A DNA stretch of 64,000 nt, taken from assembly GCA_006384855.1 (NCBI GenBank), contig VCJN01002700.1:62001-126000 (forward strand), written 5' to 3'. Positions within the stretch are counted from its first letter, which is position 1, and each line of letters starts with the position of its first letter. Shown piece by piece: positions 22,401 through 33,268 of the stretch. Source of the DNA: Tetraselmis striata (lineage: Eukaryota; Chlorophyta; Chlorodendrophyceae; Chlorodendrales; Chlorodendraceae). Position numbers and translations under genes: made by a program. Below the pieces are notes generated by a model. That model had not been told where the DNA came from. It saw only the letters and a list, made by a program, of their open reading frames with translations, and made no database searches.

Positions 22401-25400
22401 GTCCCCCGCCCTGCGGAGCGATGTGGCCATGTTTGTCAATGGCAGCTGGATTGCCAACGTGCCGCACTTCAAGAAGTGTGAGCCGGTCTTCATCACGCAG
22501 GTTGGGCGCCTGCCCAATGCTGTCCCCCCCCCCCCCCCCCCCCTCTCTCTCTCCCCTCGCCCCCCAACACGCGCTTATAAGCACTGACACCGCCCGCTCG
22601 TCGCCCACAGGTCGCGCTTCACATGAACTACGTGGTGTTTCCGCCGGCAGAGACCATCGTGGAGGTCGGCGAGCGGCTGGACCACCTGTACATCGTCAAG
22701 CGCGGGATCGCCGTCGGCCGCGGCCGCCTCTTCACCACCGGGAAGGTGTTTGGGGAGGAGTCGCTGTACAAGATGGGGGAGGCGTCCTTCACCGTCCGCT
22801 CCCTCACCTTCACCGACGTCACGTACATCGCCTCCAACGCCTTTATGGTGCGCGGCCCGCGATGAGGCAGCCACCGCCGGCGTGCCACGCCTCCATGCCA
22901 CCGCTACATGCTTCTGGTAAGAACGCCCCTGGGATCCCGCTGACACCACCCTCTGACGCGTCGCTTGTGCCTCTGTCGGGTGGCGTGCAGGAGCTCCTCG
23001 AGAACTTCCCCGAGTCCGAGGTGCAGTTCCGGAAGGCCTCCATCCGGGCGCTGTTCCACGAGGAGGTGCGGACGGAGGCTTGCCCCACATGCCCCCCCAC
23101 TGTGCCCTGCGTCGTCCGACGATGGCGCCGGGCAGGGGCAGACGTGGAGCAGGCCTGACGCGCCCCGCTGGCCGCCGCGCAGGTGATGGCCTACTGCCAG
23201 GCGTACAACAACCTAAAGGAGGAGCAGCAGGAGATGGAGGTATTTCAGGTGCGCCCGCCCGCCCGCCCACCCTCCCGCCTGCCGCAGAGCCCCCCCCCCA
23301 TGCGCAGCGCCGCCGACTGACTGTTCCGCTGTGTTCGGCTGCGGCGACCAGAGCTACACGCAGTCCCAGGAGCTGTCAGAGCAGCGGCAGGGGGGCGAGC
23401 CCTCGATCCGTTCGCAGCTCAGCCAGCCGTCGTTCGACAGCGTCCTCGAACCCGCGCCGCTCAACCGCGCCACGTCCTCGTTCCTCAAGTCCGATGCCGC
23501 GCACCGGCGCGTCCAGTTCTACGAGCGCAAGCTGCGCATGTTTCTCATGGTGAGCCGCCACGGGCCGTACCGTACCCACGCGCTATGTCCATCCATACTC
23601 GCACATAGGTGGCAGAAAAATTGTAAACGGTGGTGGCTGGCCGTGTCTTGCCACCCTTCTAGCGTTTTTTATTCTATTTTATCAATATGTTACTATTCTA
23701 TCTGTCCCCAAACTATTATTATTACCGAAGTTCCATTGTAATAGACTGCTAAGACGAGATAACAATTACGTCATTCTTCATGTCTAGTGCATTTGATTAC
23801 TACGCGGCGTTTCAATAGCCTTACAATGTATCATCATCTTTATGCCGAACGGTATTTTGATGGCAGTGTTTTAGATCGTGATCCAACAGTGTTGGAAATT
23901 CCGTCACTGGCCTCCCATGAGTCTTTCGGAATGCTTCCGCAATTTGCTTCTTGTCTTTAACGGAGCGTCGCCTACCGAGCGCTTTCCGTAACTGGATCGC
24001 TGCCTAAACGGCCGTCGTAGAGTTGCTGCAAGGGTTTCACTTGGTGCCAGTCGGGACAGGCAAAGAACCTAATGCCCCATGCAATCCTTACCAGTATGCG
24101 TACGCATCTTCACACGTTTCCCTATGCCGTATAAGTATCACCTTATGCGGGAACGTTGTGTCGGTCAGCATGTTCCGATATGTAACTCGTTATCTGTAAC
24201 TCGTTATCGTTACTATTATGATTTAAAACGCCATCTCAACATCGTGCATCGCTCACTCCGCTTTCCTGTATCGCGTTCTAATTTAGAACAATGCACGTAT
24301 ACTTTTCCTGAATAAATGGGCAATATAAACTCAAACTATGTCCTTACTGCTTTTCTACATAAATTCGGGCTAAGATGTATCTCTCAGTTTTCTTTCCAAA
24401 ACCTCCAAACTATCCACACATTTCCCATTTCTAGTCTATTCTATTTCCAATTGCAGGACTTATATCCTAATAGACTGGTAAGTTGAAAACACCCACGCAC
24501 CTGTACTTTACCTTTTTCTACGCCTCAAAATGGGCTTACATGCAATCTATAAGAACATTTGCTGTAGTTCCGCTATATCATAGTCGAGATTTAACCTCTG
24601 ACAGTAGGTCCGGCTCTTTTCTCGCTGTGTTCTTATTACTGTGTCGGCACCCGCGCACCAAAACACACCATGGCACGCGCTCTCAGATGCGATGGTCCCA
24701 AACACCCCGTTATTGTTTCGACCTGCGAACCCGTGAAAGTCTTCCGCGCACACGGCATCCGCCTCTGCGTGAATTCGTTGGCTGCGGAATGAATTGAGTG
24801 TGGAGCCGTAGTTGCCGGATGGGCGCCGCATCGGGTGGGGCGAAGGTGGTCGCTGACCGATGGCCTCGCGGCCGCAGGTATCGGGTCTCGAGAAGTTCAA
24901 GTACGACCGCAGCGCGCGCCAGATCCAGCGGGCGTGGCGCAAGCGGGCGGCGCGCCTGCGGGAGGAGGAGGAGCGCAAGTCCAAGCTGCTCAACACCTTC
25001 ATGAGCGACCTGGTGACGGGCATCCAGACGACGGACGACCCGCCCGCGCTGCACCGGGCAAGCAGCACGACGGAGCCGCCGCGACAGGCGCCGCCCGCTG
25101 TGTGCGTGACCCCTCCTGCCGCTGCTGCCCGCTCATGCTGCTCCTCGCCATGCGCCTCGACATCCTAAACAAACGGCCGGCCGCTCTTATCTGACGCAAC
25201 GCTGGGCGATGGTATCGCGCGCAGGAGCCGGACCTTCTCGGCAGGAAGCAGCGCTTCTCCGGCGAATAGTCAGCGGTCACTAGATATAGCTTCCGACCTC
25301 GACGGGGAAGGCAAGCCCGGCCCCTTTCCGCTGCTGTCAGCGAGGAGCTGTCCCTGCCGGTGCTGCCGGGCCGGGCCGGGCACGGCAGCATGTGCGGCTG

Positions 25401-27325
25401 CTGATGGCGACTGTCCGCAATGTACTGCGCTCCCTGCAGGCGGAAATCCAGCATGGGAAAGTCCGCCCTTGCGGCGGACAACGTCGGGCGGAGGGCTGCT
25501 GGATACAGGGCCGGCAATGTGAGACCGCCTCTCATCGCTCATCTGCTCGCTTTATCCCGTCACATTCAATTGGGTTCGAGGGCTACAAAGCACTGAACCG
25601 GTTTGGATCATCGATGTCGGAGATTTTGTTCCGCCACAGTCGTGGTGCACCCGATCCCTGATGTTCCGTGATGTTCCGCACTATAGAGGAGTTCCAGGCT
25701 AGGAAAGTTAAAGTCCTCGTAAAGTGTGGTGGGCAGCTCAGAGCTCCGTAAAGTGTGCTCGGGGTTTGCTCGCGCGTGTGGTCACACAGAAGTCTAGTTT
25801 ACGCAGTGAAGACCTCGCAAAATGTTATACACGGCATCTATCAGTGGACGAACCGTTTTTTGGCCCGGAAGAAAATAAATCGTCCGATGTTTTCTAGGAA
25901 CTACTCTGGTTCTTATTAGTGGCACTGGTGGAATTAGGAACATGCTGGGATGCAGGTGCCGACGCGAAACTAAGAACACCCCAAATAGGGACCTACCCTG
26001 TCTGCCGGAGGTCAAATGTGGATGACGCAACTGTAGCGGAACTAGAGCGGATGTTCTTATAGGTTGTACCCAGTCCCAAATTTGAGGCTTGTCGTAAAGT
26101 TACACGGAAAACTACCGGGTTAGCGGGTCGCAACAATGACAGGTTGTTTGGCACCATCGCATCGGAAAGCACATGTTATAATATCGTATTCCGATGCGGG
26201 TATACACGGGTGCCGGCGCAGTTAAAACAATGTGCGAATATGAACCCGCGCCCTGCCTGCCGGCAGATAAATCTAGACGAAACTGTAGCGGAACTTCAGC
26301 GGATGTTCTAATGGTTTGCTTGCATGCCCAATATTGACGCTTCTTATTGTCAGGGTTCTTATAGGTGCGTCGGAACTCATAGATTTCCGGATGAGTTGAG
26401 TTTTTTGCTCCTCGCTGCGGGTTATTCAAAGCAGCAATGTACAGCGAGCCCGGGCCTAGATTCGGCCCGCTGCTTGTATCGATTGTGTCCATGTATCATT
26501 TACTTCATGGGATGCGCCGAACAAGAGACCTGATGGCCGAGTGCCTGTGCTCTGAACCGCCGCAGGCCGAGCTTGCCCCCGGCGCCGAGACCGGAGCGAT
26601 CCTCCACGGAGGGCAGCACGGCGCGGAAGCTGGAGGAGATGGAGTCTATTATGGCGTCCTTCCGGAGAGAGATGAGAATGATGAAGCAGGCAGTGCAGGT
26701 GCGTGTTTGCGGGTCCGCGTTGGTCCCAACCAACACCCGCGTCTCTGGTCCCGATGCGTGGGTAGGTGGTTTGGCTCAGGGCTAAGGAGCCGACTAAACT
26801 TCATTGCTGTTAGTAGAGTTCCGTGTTATACTCGCGGGAGGGGGAGGGGGTGGTCGCGGACTTGTGTGACAAAGTTACGTGGACCTGGGGCAGTTACGTC
26901 AGCTTTTGCGGATTCCTGGTCAAAATATTTGAGTGTGGTAGCTTCGGTTACGGATATGAGCCCAACTTCACCTAAATGGCGTACTTCAGTTGCATCATTA
27001 AGTTCCCGAGGGAACTCGGCATGACTTGATTTAATTGCGCGACCCCGCAAAGTGACGTGAATGGTTCTGAGGGTCATTCATGTTAGCTGAGTCGGCTGAC
27101 GACGTTGAACACCACGTGCCTGGAGAGTACTCACGCGCAGCCCCGCCCTGACCCTCGTCGGCCCTCACTTGTGCCAATGCCCGTTGATGCCCTCAGCTGA
27201 CGGCCCTGGAGATGACGATGGGCGGCGAGCAGAGGGCGGAGCGGGTGACCCCCTTCAGCGCCGCGACCTCCGCTTACTCGGGTGCGTCGAGGGCGTCCGG
27301 CAAGGGTCCCCCGCCGGGCAGGTAG
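14898..27325 (+). CDS. Voltage-gated, CNBD-containing K+ channel with IQ motif
   Basis: Predicted plasma- or organelle-membrane K+ channel of the EAG/HCN/plant-Shaker superfamily. Exons with compatible phases: 14898-14975, 15081-15253, 15379-15557, 15840-15892, 16015-16138, 16260-16405, 17209-17378, 18004-18082, 18737-18832, 19425-19556, 21265-21636, 22396-22500, 22611-22847, 22991-23065, 23183-23248, 23352-23549, 24878-25101, 25225 to an unresolved donor, 26566-26698 and 27197-27325 (TAG). The N-terminal 200 residues are low complexity. S1 begins near residue 230 (FWDLWLVLTNVL), S2 follows (YTLDLLLVFN), and S3 is WFVFDFLTCIPYD. S4 is LLRLLRLLRMGR, with Arg at about 343, 346, 349 and 352. S5 has AHWIACAW. 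The filter TIGYGD ends near residue 444. S6 and a C-linker with KLPQTLRIKLREYF follow, then the CNBD with LYIVKRG and FGEE near 616-619. After it come an IQ motif (IQRAWRKRAAR, about 777-787) and a C-terminal coiled coil (KLEEMESIMASFRREM). GYGD predicts K+ selectivity. The CNBD lacks the usual Arg-Ser/Thr-Ala after FGE, so ligand binding is doubtful. The IQ motif suggests calmodulin regulation. The end of exon 18 is the main uncertainty. Confidence 0.88.
16617..16645 (+). repeat. (TC)n microsatellite in intron 6
   Basis: A run of about 14 TC dinucleotides inside the 803-bp intron between S1 and S2 coding exons. The same intron also has a 33-nt C run near its donor and a G run at 16806-16826. 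Confidence 0.9.
19690..20700 (+). repeat. Diverged repeat in intron 10 of the channel gene
   Basis: Segments here match intron 16 in the same order and orientation. Examples are taggtggcaaagaaaa near 19708 against taggtggcagaaaaatt near 23608, and caatgcacgtatactttt near 20460 against the same words near 24290. The middle differs by insertions in each copy. No protein is evident, so it is probably an old dispersed repeat of unknown class. Confidence 0.6.
23600..24500 (+). repeat. Diverged repeat in intron 16 of the channel gene
   Basis: Second copy of the repeat in intron 10. Its outer parts (23600-23800 and 24070-24480) align with 19700-19900 and 19930-20690. The middle is replaced by a LINE 3' tail (23838-24065), which looks like a later insertion. 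Confidence 0.6.
23838..24065 (+). mobile_element. 5'-truncated LINE 3' end inside intron 16
   Basis: About 220 bp aligns over most of its length with the reverse complement of 51400-51625, the tail of the LINE relic. Shared words include ggtattttgatggca, ttggaaattccgtca, ggatcgctgcctaaa and gcaagggtttcact. The matching part covers the last codons of the LINE reading frame (the EIPSLAS motif is in both) and the untranslated tail. It lies in the sense direction of the host intron. Confidence 0.75.
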
Positions 27326-29440
27326 CGGCAGCATGCGCGCTCCACTCGAGTAGAGAAACGACACATTGACCGCAGCTGCTGCCAGTTCTGGGCATCAAAC
27401 AATCACGGCTGTACGGTATAACGGCCACCGAGACACCACGCGGCTACCCAAAACCAGGGTAAATTACATTGCATGCAGAGTTATAGCCTCTGCAGCGGAT
27501 GGCCCCCAAATGACTGCGTCACAGGCGCACACCGCGCAGTCACGCGAGGCAACCCCGATTTTAAGCACAAAACGCTCAAGACGCATCCGGCAGGCACCCG
27601 AACCTGCCAGTCGCCATTGCGGGAGCAGCGCATGTCTACCGCAATGCGGCCGGGCGATGCTACGCTCACCCCCCCCCCCCCCCCCCCACACCTTCTCTCC
27701 CTCTGTATGTCTCTCCCGCGCTGCACACATTACGCGCTCGACAGGGATGCGCCGCTCGGTGTCAACATGCGACCACTGTGGCTCTTCACATTCTGATGGT
27801 GCAGGGCACAAGCCCTCTTACGCTGCGGCTGTGGCTGCGGCTGCGCATTGTGTATAATTGAGCGAGCTCTGCCCGCATCATCAGGTCGGTGCTATCCTCC
27901 TGGTGACCATTGTGACCCCCCTGCTTGGGCCGGAACGTCCATAGTCACTCTCCTGACTATGTGGAATTGCTCCCTAGTTATGGGAAATCGCGTCACCCCC
28001 AATTTGTCCGGTGCAATGCCTTGGCGTTTTGCTTGAGGAATGCGATACCGGAGCTGTTGCTGGTGTTCAGTCCGCTTTAATCGGCCATATCGCCTCGTTT
28101 CTTAGTTTTTAGTTTTTGCTAGTACAATACCGGACATTCTGGATGAAGCAGCGCTACTCCGGACACACGGGTTCATGTAGTCGGGCCGTATACGACAGCT
28201 GGCCTTCGCCGACAGCTGGTTCGCCCGGCGGGATCATAATCCTTAGTTGTAACAATTGTTAGTAACAAAATGTTGGTAACAAATTTCAAATTTCAAATTT
28301 ACCCTCTGGACACATCAGCATGTACGAGTACGAATACCGAAGTACGTGTACTACTACAGCAAGACTAACTACGACGATGAGCAGCTGTTCTGGACTACTG
28401 TACGAGCATTATAACCCATTATCACTTCGAGCAGTACACGATACCTTAAGTACAGACGACGCTGACTGGTGCAGAATTGGGGATGGCGCATGTACGGTAC
28501 AGGACTACAGGCCGGCCGGCCGACACTTACCTGCCACATCGCTGGGCCCCGCGGCCCGGCGCTAAGAGAGTACTGCTTAAATGTAGGCTTTTTCCTTCCC
28601 CAGTACTTTCCGTGCATTCTCTTGACGCTCTCCCTATAACCAAAAAGATAAACTACAGGTACCCGGGTAGGATAGTGGCTGTAGTGGCAGACTGGCGGCA
28701 GGCGAAACAGCAGCGAACTGGCGCAAGGCGGTCCGTAACGAATCCTTACTAATACTGGATCGCTGCCTGAAACGCCGTACAGGTACCGGTACCGGTACCA
28801 TCACCCTGTACCGCAGACATCGGCCGGCGGACACGGTGTCACTTTTGTGTCGCCCATGGGACACAACTGGCAACATTAATGAAACCCTTGCTGCAGCGTC
28901 TCGAGGGTATCACCGTTGCCAGTTTTGCCCTGAGGGGGTGGAATAAAAGAAAACACTAAGGATTACAGGTACGCGGCAGTTCGGGGCGAGCGGGTGAAGT
29001 GAAGAGAGTAAACTTTACCTTTGCAAGGCTTATCCCCATACCTACCGTATGGTACACAGCTGTCTCGCGGCACCAGCAGTGATGTTATTGGGACTGATAA
29101 CCGCGCCCCCCCCCCCCCCCCCCCGCCCCCATTTTGCGGGTATCGCCAGTAGCGTTCGCTATGCACCGAATACTGCGGGTTCCTCCGGCCCTACCCCGAG
29201 CAATGAAACCCCATTACTAACAATATCGCTCCTGTACGCGTACTGTCGTGTCGAGTATCCGATCTGCCGGGGAGTGACCGGCTGGACAGCACTTGAGGCC
29301 TAGAGGGGCACCGGGCGCCCCTCCCATCCCCTGGCCCAGCTCAGTAATATTTCAGGGTGACAGTCGTGTCTCGGGATTTGCTATGTATGCGGAGAGTGCG
29401 CGAGAGGCCTCAGTGAGAACAGTGGCGCAACACATTTTTC
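27326..29440. other. No gene recognised; scattered repeat fragments
   Basis: Only short low-complexity frames. Two pieces resemble the LINE tail: ctggatcgctgcctgaaac near 28754 in forward orientation, and taatgaaacccttgc near 28876 in reverse. C runs lie at about 27669-27687 and 29106-29124. There is no evident end-processing signal for the upstream channel gene. Confidence 0.45.
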
Positions 29441-29680
29441 TTACACAAAAAGGTACGCATAGCGCGCTGGAGCTTGTGTAGGATGCGTGCGGCGTAGGGC
29501 TGGCCACGCGCAGTCACCGAGTGACACAGAGCATGTGTCGAGAGATAGCATGGGAAGAAATATTCTGAACACCGTATACTGGGAAGCGCACGCACAGATG
29601 CGGCGCATGAACGAACACAATCCAAACAAATGGAGCAATATAACTACGAAGGGGAGAGAAAAGGTGGCACTAAAGGAGGT

Positions 29681-29700
29681 GGGGGGGGGGGGGGGGGGGG
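29681..29700 (+). repeat. G homopolymer, 20 nt
   Basis: Lies about 60 bp beyond the stop codon of the zinc-finger gene. Read on that gene's strand it is a C run in the probable 3' untranslated region. Confidence 0.85.
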
Positions 29701-29760
29701 CTATATATACATCTTGAATCATGGAGAGGAGGCAACTGTCATGGAGTCGAGGCAGCTGGT

Positions 29761-31320
29761 TCAGAGGTTCTCCATCAGGTGCGCCGGCAGCCGGTCCTCG
29801 GGGGACCCGTCCTCCGGGAATAGGCAGTAGTCCGGGGAGCCGGGCGCCGCGGGTGTCGAGTAGGCCGCGAGCAGGGCTTCCGGGGGGCTGGAGGCGTTGC
29901 CGGTCCTGGCGGGGCTGATCATGCCGCCGTCAAAGGGCGTGCGCGGGGACAGGTTGGCCAGCTTGCCGTGCGCTTCGCAGTCGGCCACCAGCTGCTCGAC
30001 GTCGTACTGCGAGGCCTTGCGGGGGGCGGGCATTGAGGAGGGGAAGCGGCTGGACTCGGTCATAACCGGAAGCGCATGGTGGTACTGCTGCTGCTGCTGC
30101 CGCTGGGCTTGTTGCTGCGGCTGCGGCTGCTGGCTGAGCTGCAGCTGGGCCAGCAGCTCCAGGAGGCCAGGCGCCGGGTTGGCACCGGGCTGGCCGCCGC
30201 CAGCGCCCGACATGAGCGACGACATGAGGCCCAGGGTCTGCTGGTACTGCAGCACCTGCGCGCGGAGGAGGTCCTCCTGGGTGGGCTGCTGCGGCGCGAC
30301 GACCGGGCAGCCGCGCAGCGCCAAAAGCTGCGCGATCAGGTCTGGCTGGCTGGCGGCGGCCGCGGGGGCTGGCTGCTGCGGCTGCGGCGCCACAGGCTGG
30401 CAGGTTGGGGTGCGCAGCTCCGGCAGGCTGTGCGCGAAGAAGCAGACGCTGCGACGGCAGTTGCGGCCGCTGTTGCACAGCTGCGTGCGGTAGCGCTCCG
30501 GGTGGAGGCAGGCCTCGAAGACGCCATGGCTGTAGGGGCAGTGGTCGCCACGCGGGCAGGGGCCGGCCTTGAAGTCGGGGCAGTTGGTAGCCGAGTAGGC
30601 GATGTGGCGCGGGTCACGCCGCGTGGCGCGCTCGCCCTTGTGCGCGAAGGGGCAGGCGCTCCACTCGTGACTGTACTTCTTGGGACACAGCATCACCTTG
30701 TAGACGTACATGTAAAACTGGTCGCTCTGCTCCCAGCCGTCCACCTGGATCCCCAGCTCCGCCAGCCCCTCCAGGGCGCGAGTGCGCGGGCTGACATCGC
30801 CCGCCGACGCCGACGCCTCGGGCGGGCAGGCCTCGCCACCCGGGACCGGCGTCGGCGGCGGCGCGGACGCGCGCTCCGAGCGCGGGCTGCTGCCCGCGGA
30901 CGAACCGCGCGACGAGCTGGGCGCGCCGGACGAGCCGGGCGCGCCGCTCGCCCCGGTGTACGATCGGCGGTGCTTCGTCCTGCCGCCAGACGCGGCGGCC
31001 GGGGGTAGCAGGCCGGGCGGCGGCGTGCAGGCGGTAGCCCCGGCGTGAGAGGCGGATGACCCGGCGCCGGCATTGGTGATATCCAGGAGCGGGAGGGTGA
31101 CCGACAGCGCGGGGCGGCCGGGCGGCGAGCGGACGGCTTCGGGACGGCACGCCGCCTGTCCAGCCGACGACAAGTACTGTGGCGCCGGTTGACTGCCACC
31201 GGGCGGCGAGGCGGGGCGAGACACGGCGCGGCCAGCCTGCCCGGCTACGGGAGCCGGCGTGGCGGGGTCTTGAGTGGCCTTGGCCCCAGGCGAGGGGCCA
31301 CTGAAGGCCGCTGTTGTCAT
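29761..31320 (-). CDS. Plant-type RR-TZF CCCH zinc-finger protein
   Basis: An intronless 519-residue protein of the arginine-rich tandem CCCH zinc-finger family (Arabidopsis AtTZF type), which is typical of green plants and algae. The conserved core spans residues 201-300. The RR region has C212-x10-C223-x3-H227 followed by RATRRDPRHIAYS. Finger 1 is C247-x7-C255-x5-C261-x3-H265 and finger 2 is C282-x5-C288-x4-C293-x3-H297, exactly the plant TZF spacing. HGVFEACLHPERYRT lies between the fingers, as in plant members. The N-terminus (1-180) is Pro/Ser/Ala-rich and disordered. The C-terminus carries a Gln-rich block (about 396-412) and ends LPAHLMENL. Family members bind AU-rich or other mRNA elements and act in mRNA decay, translational control and stress granules, in cytoplasm and nucleus; that is family knowledge. 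The start is the first ATG in frame, with a TATA box 72 bp upstream. No ankyrin repeats are present. Confidence 0.93.
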   Translation of the reverse strand: MTTAAFSGPSPGAKATQDPATPAPVAGQAGRAVSRPASPPGGSQPAPQYLSSAGQAACRPEAVRSPPGRPALSVTLPLLDITNAGAGSSASHAGATACTPPPGLLPPAAASGGRTKHRRSYTGASGAPGSSGAPSSSRGSSAGSSPRSERASAPPPTPVPGGEACPPEASASAGDVSPRTRALEGLAELGIQVDGWEQSDQFYMYVYKVMLCPKKYSHEWSACPFAHKGERATRRDPRHIAYSATNCPDFKAGPCPRGDHCPYSHGVFEACLHPERYRTQLCNSGRNCRRSVCFFAHSLPELRTPTCQPVAPQPQQPAPAAAASQPDLIAQLLALRGCPVVAPQQPTQEDLLRAQVLQYQQTLGLMSSLMSGAGGGQPGANPAPGLLELLAQLQLSQQPQPQQQAQRQQQQQYHHALPVMTESSRFPSSMPAPRKASQYDVEQLVADCEAHGKLANLSPRTPFDGGMISPARTGNASSPPEALLAAYSTPAAPGSPDYCLFPEDGSPEDRLPAHLMENL

Positions 31321-31391
31321 TGTGGGGGCTGGCGGGGTGATGGCGGCGGGTGGTGGACAGTGCCGGTTCGACCTGAACTCAACTACGGTAT

Positions 31392-31399
31392 TTTATATA
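31392..31399 (-). promoter_or_regulatory. TATA box of the RR-TZF gene
   Basis: On the minus strand this reads TATATAAA within catatatataaaatacc, 72 bp upstream of the start codon. An isolated AT-rich stretch in GC-rich surroundings at the expected distance supports a core promoter. Confidence 0.6.
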
Positions 31400-32084
31400 T
31401 ATGCTGTGTGCCTGGGGGGGCACGACGTGCGCGCTGTGCTGCGCAGCTGACCTGGCCCGGGGAGGGGGAGGGGTGGCTGCGAGGGCGGCTGCGGCTGCGA
31501 AAGCGGGCACGGGCGCGGGCGTGGAAATGCGTCTGAAGCTTGCTCACGCCGGCCGACTGTGTGAAAACTAGGGGCGGTGGGGCAACTTGGGCCCAACCGG
31601 TTCGTTGTGACGCCGCAGTCGGGTGTATGTGTGCTGTATGTGCAATGTCACAGGAGAGCTCCGCGGGAAGCGGGAAGTTTGAATTTGATGCGCCGCCTTG
31701 CGCGCCAGCCAGTACGGCACGTGCGGCCGCTCCCGCGTAGTGGTACGGTACGAGGATGCGCGGTTTTTGCCTATTTTGCCAGCAGGTGAGCGGTCGTTCT
31801 GCGCCGCTTGCGCTGCTGCGACGCGCATCAGTACTGAGAACGTAGTAAAAATAATAATCCTAATCCTTACTATAGCGTAGTATTCGTAGGTATAGCGACT
31901 GGTCGCTACTGTTACCGCCAGGTAAATATGAACTTGTATCGAGCACGTCGCCATTGAAGCAGGTGCTGCGCTGGAGTAGGACGACTACAGTCGCTGGACT
32001 AGCGACTGCTTAAAAACCCCAAAACCCGTAAAACCCTGTAGCGCTACAGAGATACCGCCCTGTAAAACCTTACCAGTGCCTCTT

Positions 32085-32340
32085 GTGCGCATCAGTCATC
32101 CATCCCGCCTTATGCGGGATGCGGGCCGCTTTTTGGCGGCTTGCTGTGTTGATTTTCTAATTCTGGGGAAATGCCCTTTTTGTAATTCACACCAGTACCA
32201 GCTGTTCTGGGGAACTGCCTTTTTGTAAATCACACCAGTGCGTCGTGCGAGGCGCGGGCCGCTTTTCGGCGGCGCTTGCTGTAAGGATTAGCTACAGGGT
32301 ATACTGATTACTACGGCGATTTTCGTTATTATATATATTA
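32085..32340 (+). repeat. Degenerate relative of the Helitron-like family
   Basis: Contains gcgggatgcgggccgctttt (as in the nearby complete element), a second gcgggccgcttttcggcgg, and two copies of ctttttgtaattcacacc or a close variant, which the complete elements carry in inverted form. It directly precedes the complete copy at 32361. The complete element appears inserted next to, or within, this older relative, because a similar ggtatactgatt phrase occurs on both sides (32297 and 33272). Confidence 0.5.
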
Positions 32341-32360
32341 TCATTATCAGGACGATTCAT

Positions 32361-33268
32361 ACTAAGCGGCGCTTCGCGCCGGGGATCTGTGGAGGTGCCC
32401 CTACCTCTTGGGTTGAGCGTGGTGCGGGATGCGGGCCGCTTTTAGCTGGCTTGCAGTGTTGATCTTGTAATACTGTTGTTTCCGGGTAATAATGCTTTTA
32501 GCGTTAGATTTGTCAGTAATTTATTTTTCAAAAGAGACGTATTATTTTGTAAAACAGATTAAATCTGCAAGCCGCGTAAAAGCGGGCCGCTGACTACTGG
32601 TGTGCATTACAAAAAGGCCGGTACCCAACCCACCGCCTTGTTGTATTGTACTACTACCCCAAAAAAAAAAAAAACAGCACTACAAGATCAGCAATACAGT
32701 ACAGGCCGCCTACAGGCGGCCCGCATCCCGCACGAGGCCGCGCAGGTCGGGCCGGTCGTCAGGTCTACGGGGCGAGCACGGCGCGAATCGCCACGCCCGC
32801 CGCCTGTACCGGCACCGGACGCCGGACGCCGTCGTTCGACCGTCGCCCGTCCGTCGACAGACGCCGGGCCCCGGGTCGGCGGACTGCCCCCGCACCGCGG
32901 CGACCCCTTTTTACAGCATCATACTTGGACTACCGTATAAGGAATAGTCGCTGAATAGTCTCGCTTGCTGATTCAGCAGTAAAAACGCGCTGCGGTACCG
33001 CGTTATTTTGGCGTTTTAGACGAATATATGACGTGCCTTGGCTAGAATACACGCGCATCCATTCAGAATGTTACCGTACACGTACCAATCCGTGAAATCA
33101 AACGAGCGAAGACCGAACGTATGACGGTTCATGCGCGAAGCGCGTATGGGGGAGGACGCCTAACAATCCGTGATAAAACCGTATTGCAACTGGTATCGAT
33201 TCTCACGTATTCCAGGCGATTTCGGACGCGGCTCTCCTTTTCCTCCGCTCAACCCAAGAGGTAGGGGA
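32361..33268 (-). mobile_element. Helitron-like element, copy 1 (908 bp, non-autonomous)
   Basis: Read on the minus strand it starts TCCCCTACCTCTTGGGTTGA at 33268 and ends in a short hairpin (CGGCGC-gaa-GCGCCG) followed by CTTAGT at 32361. The first ~22 bp are repeated in inverted orientation about 37 bp inside the 3' end, so the inverted repeats are asymmetric. No protein is encoded. It shares ends and most of its interior with the copies at 45481 and 59668. The combination of 5' TC, 3' hairpin, asymmetric inverted repeats and no target duplication is that of the Helitron2/Helentron branch of rolling-circle elements; class assignment is inference. Confidence 0.75.

Noticed and set aside
30076..31008. 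Long plus-strand frame opposite the zinc-finger gene
   Set aside because: It is the shadow of a GC-rich gene. The minus strand has a complete, well-conserved domain and the plus frame does not.
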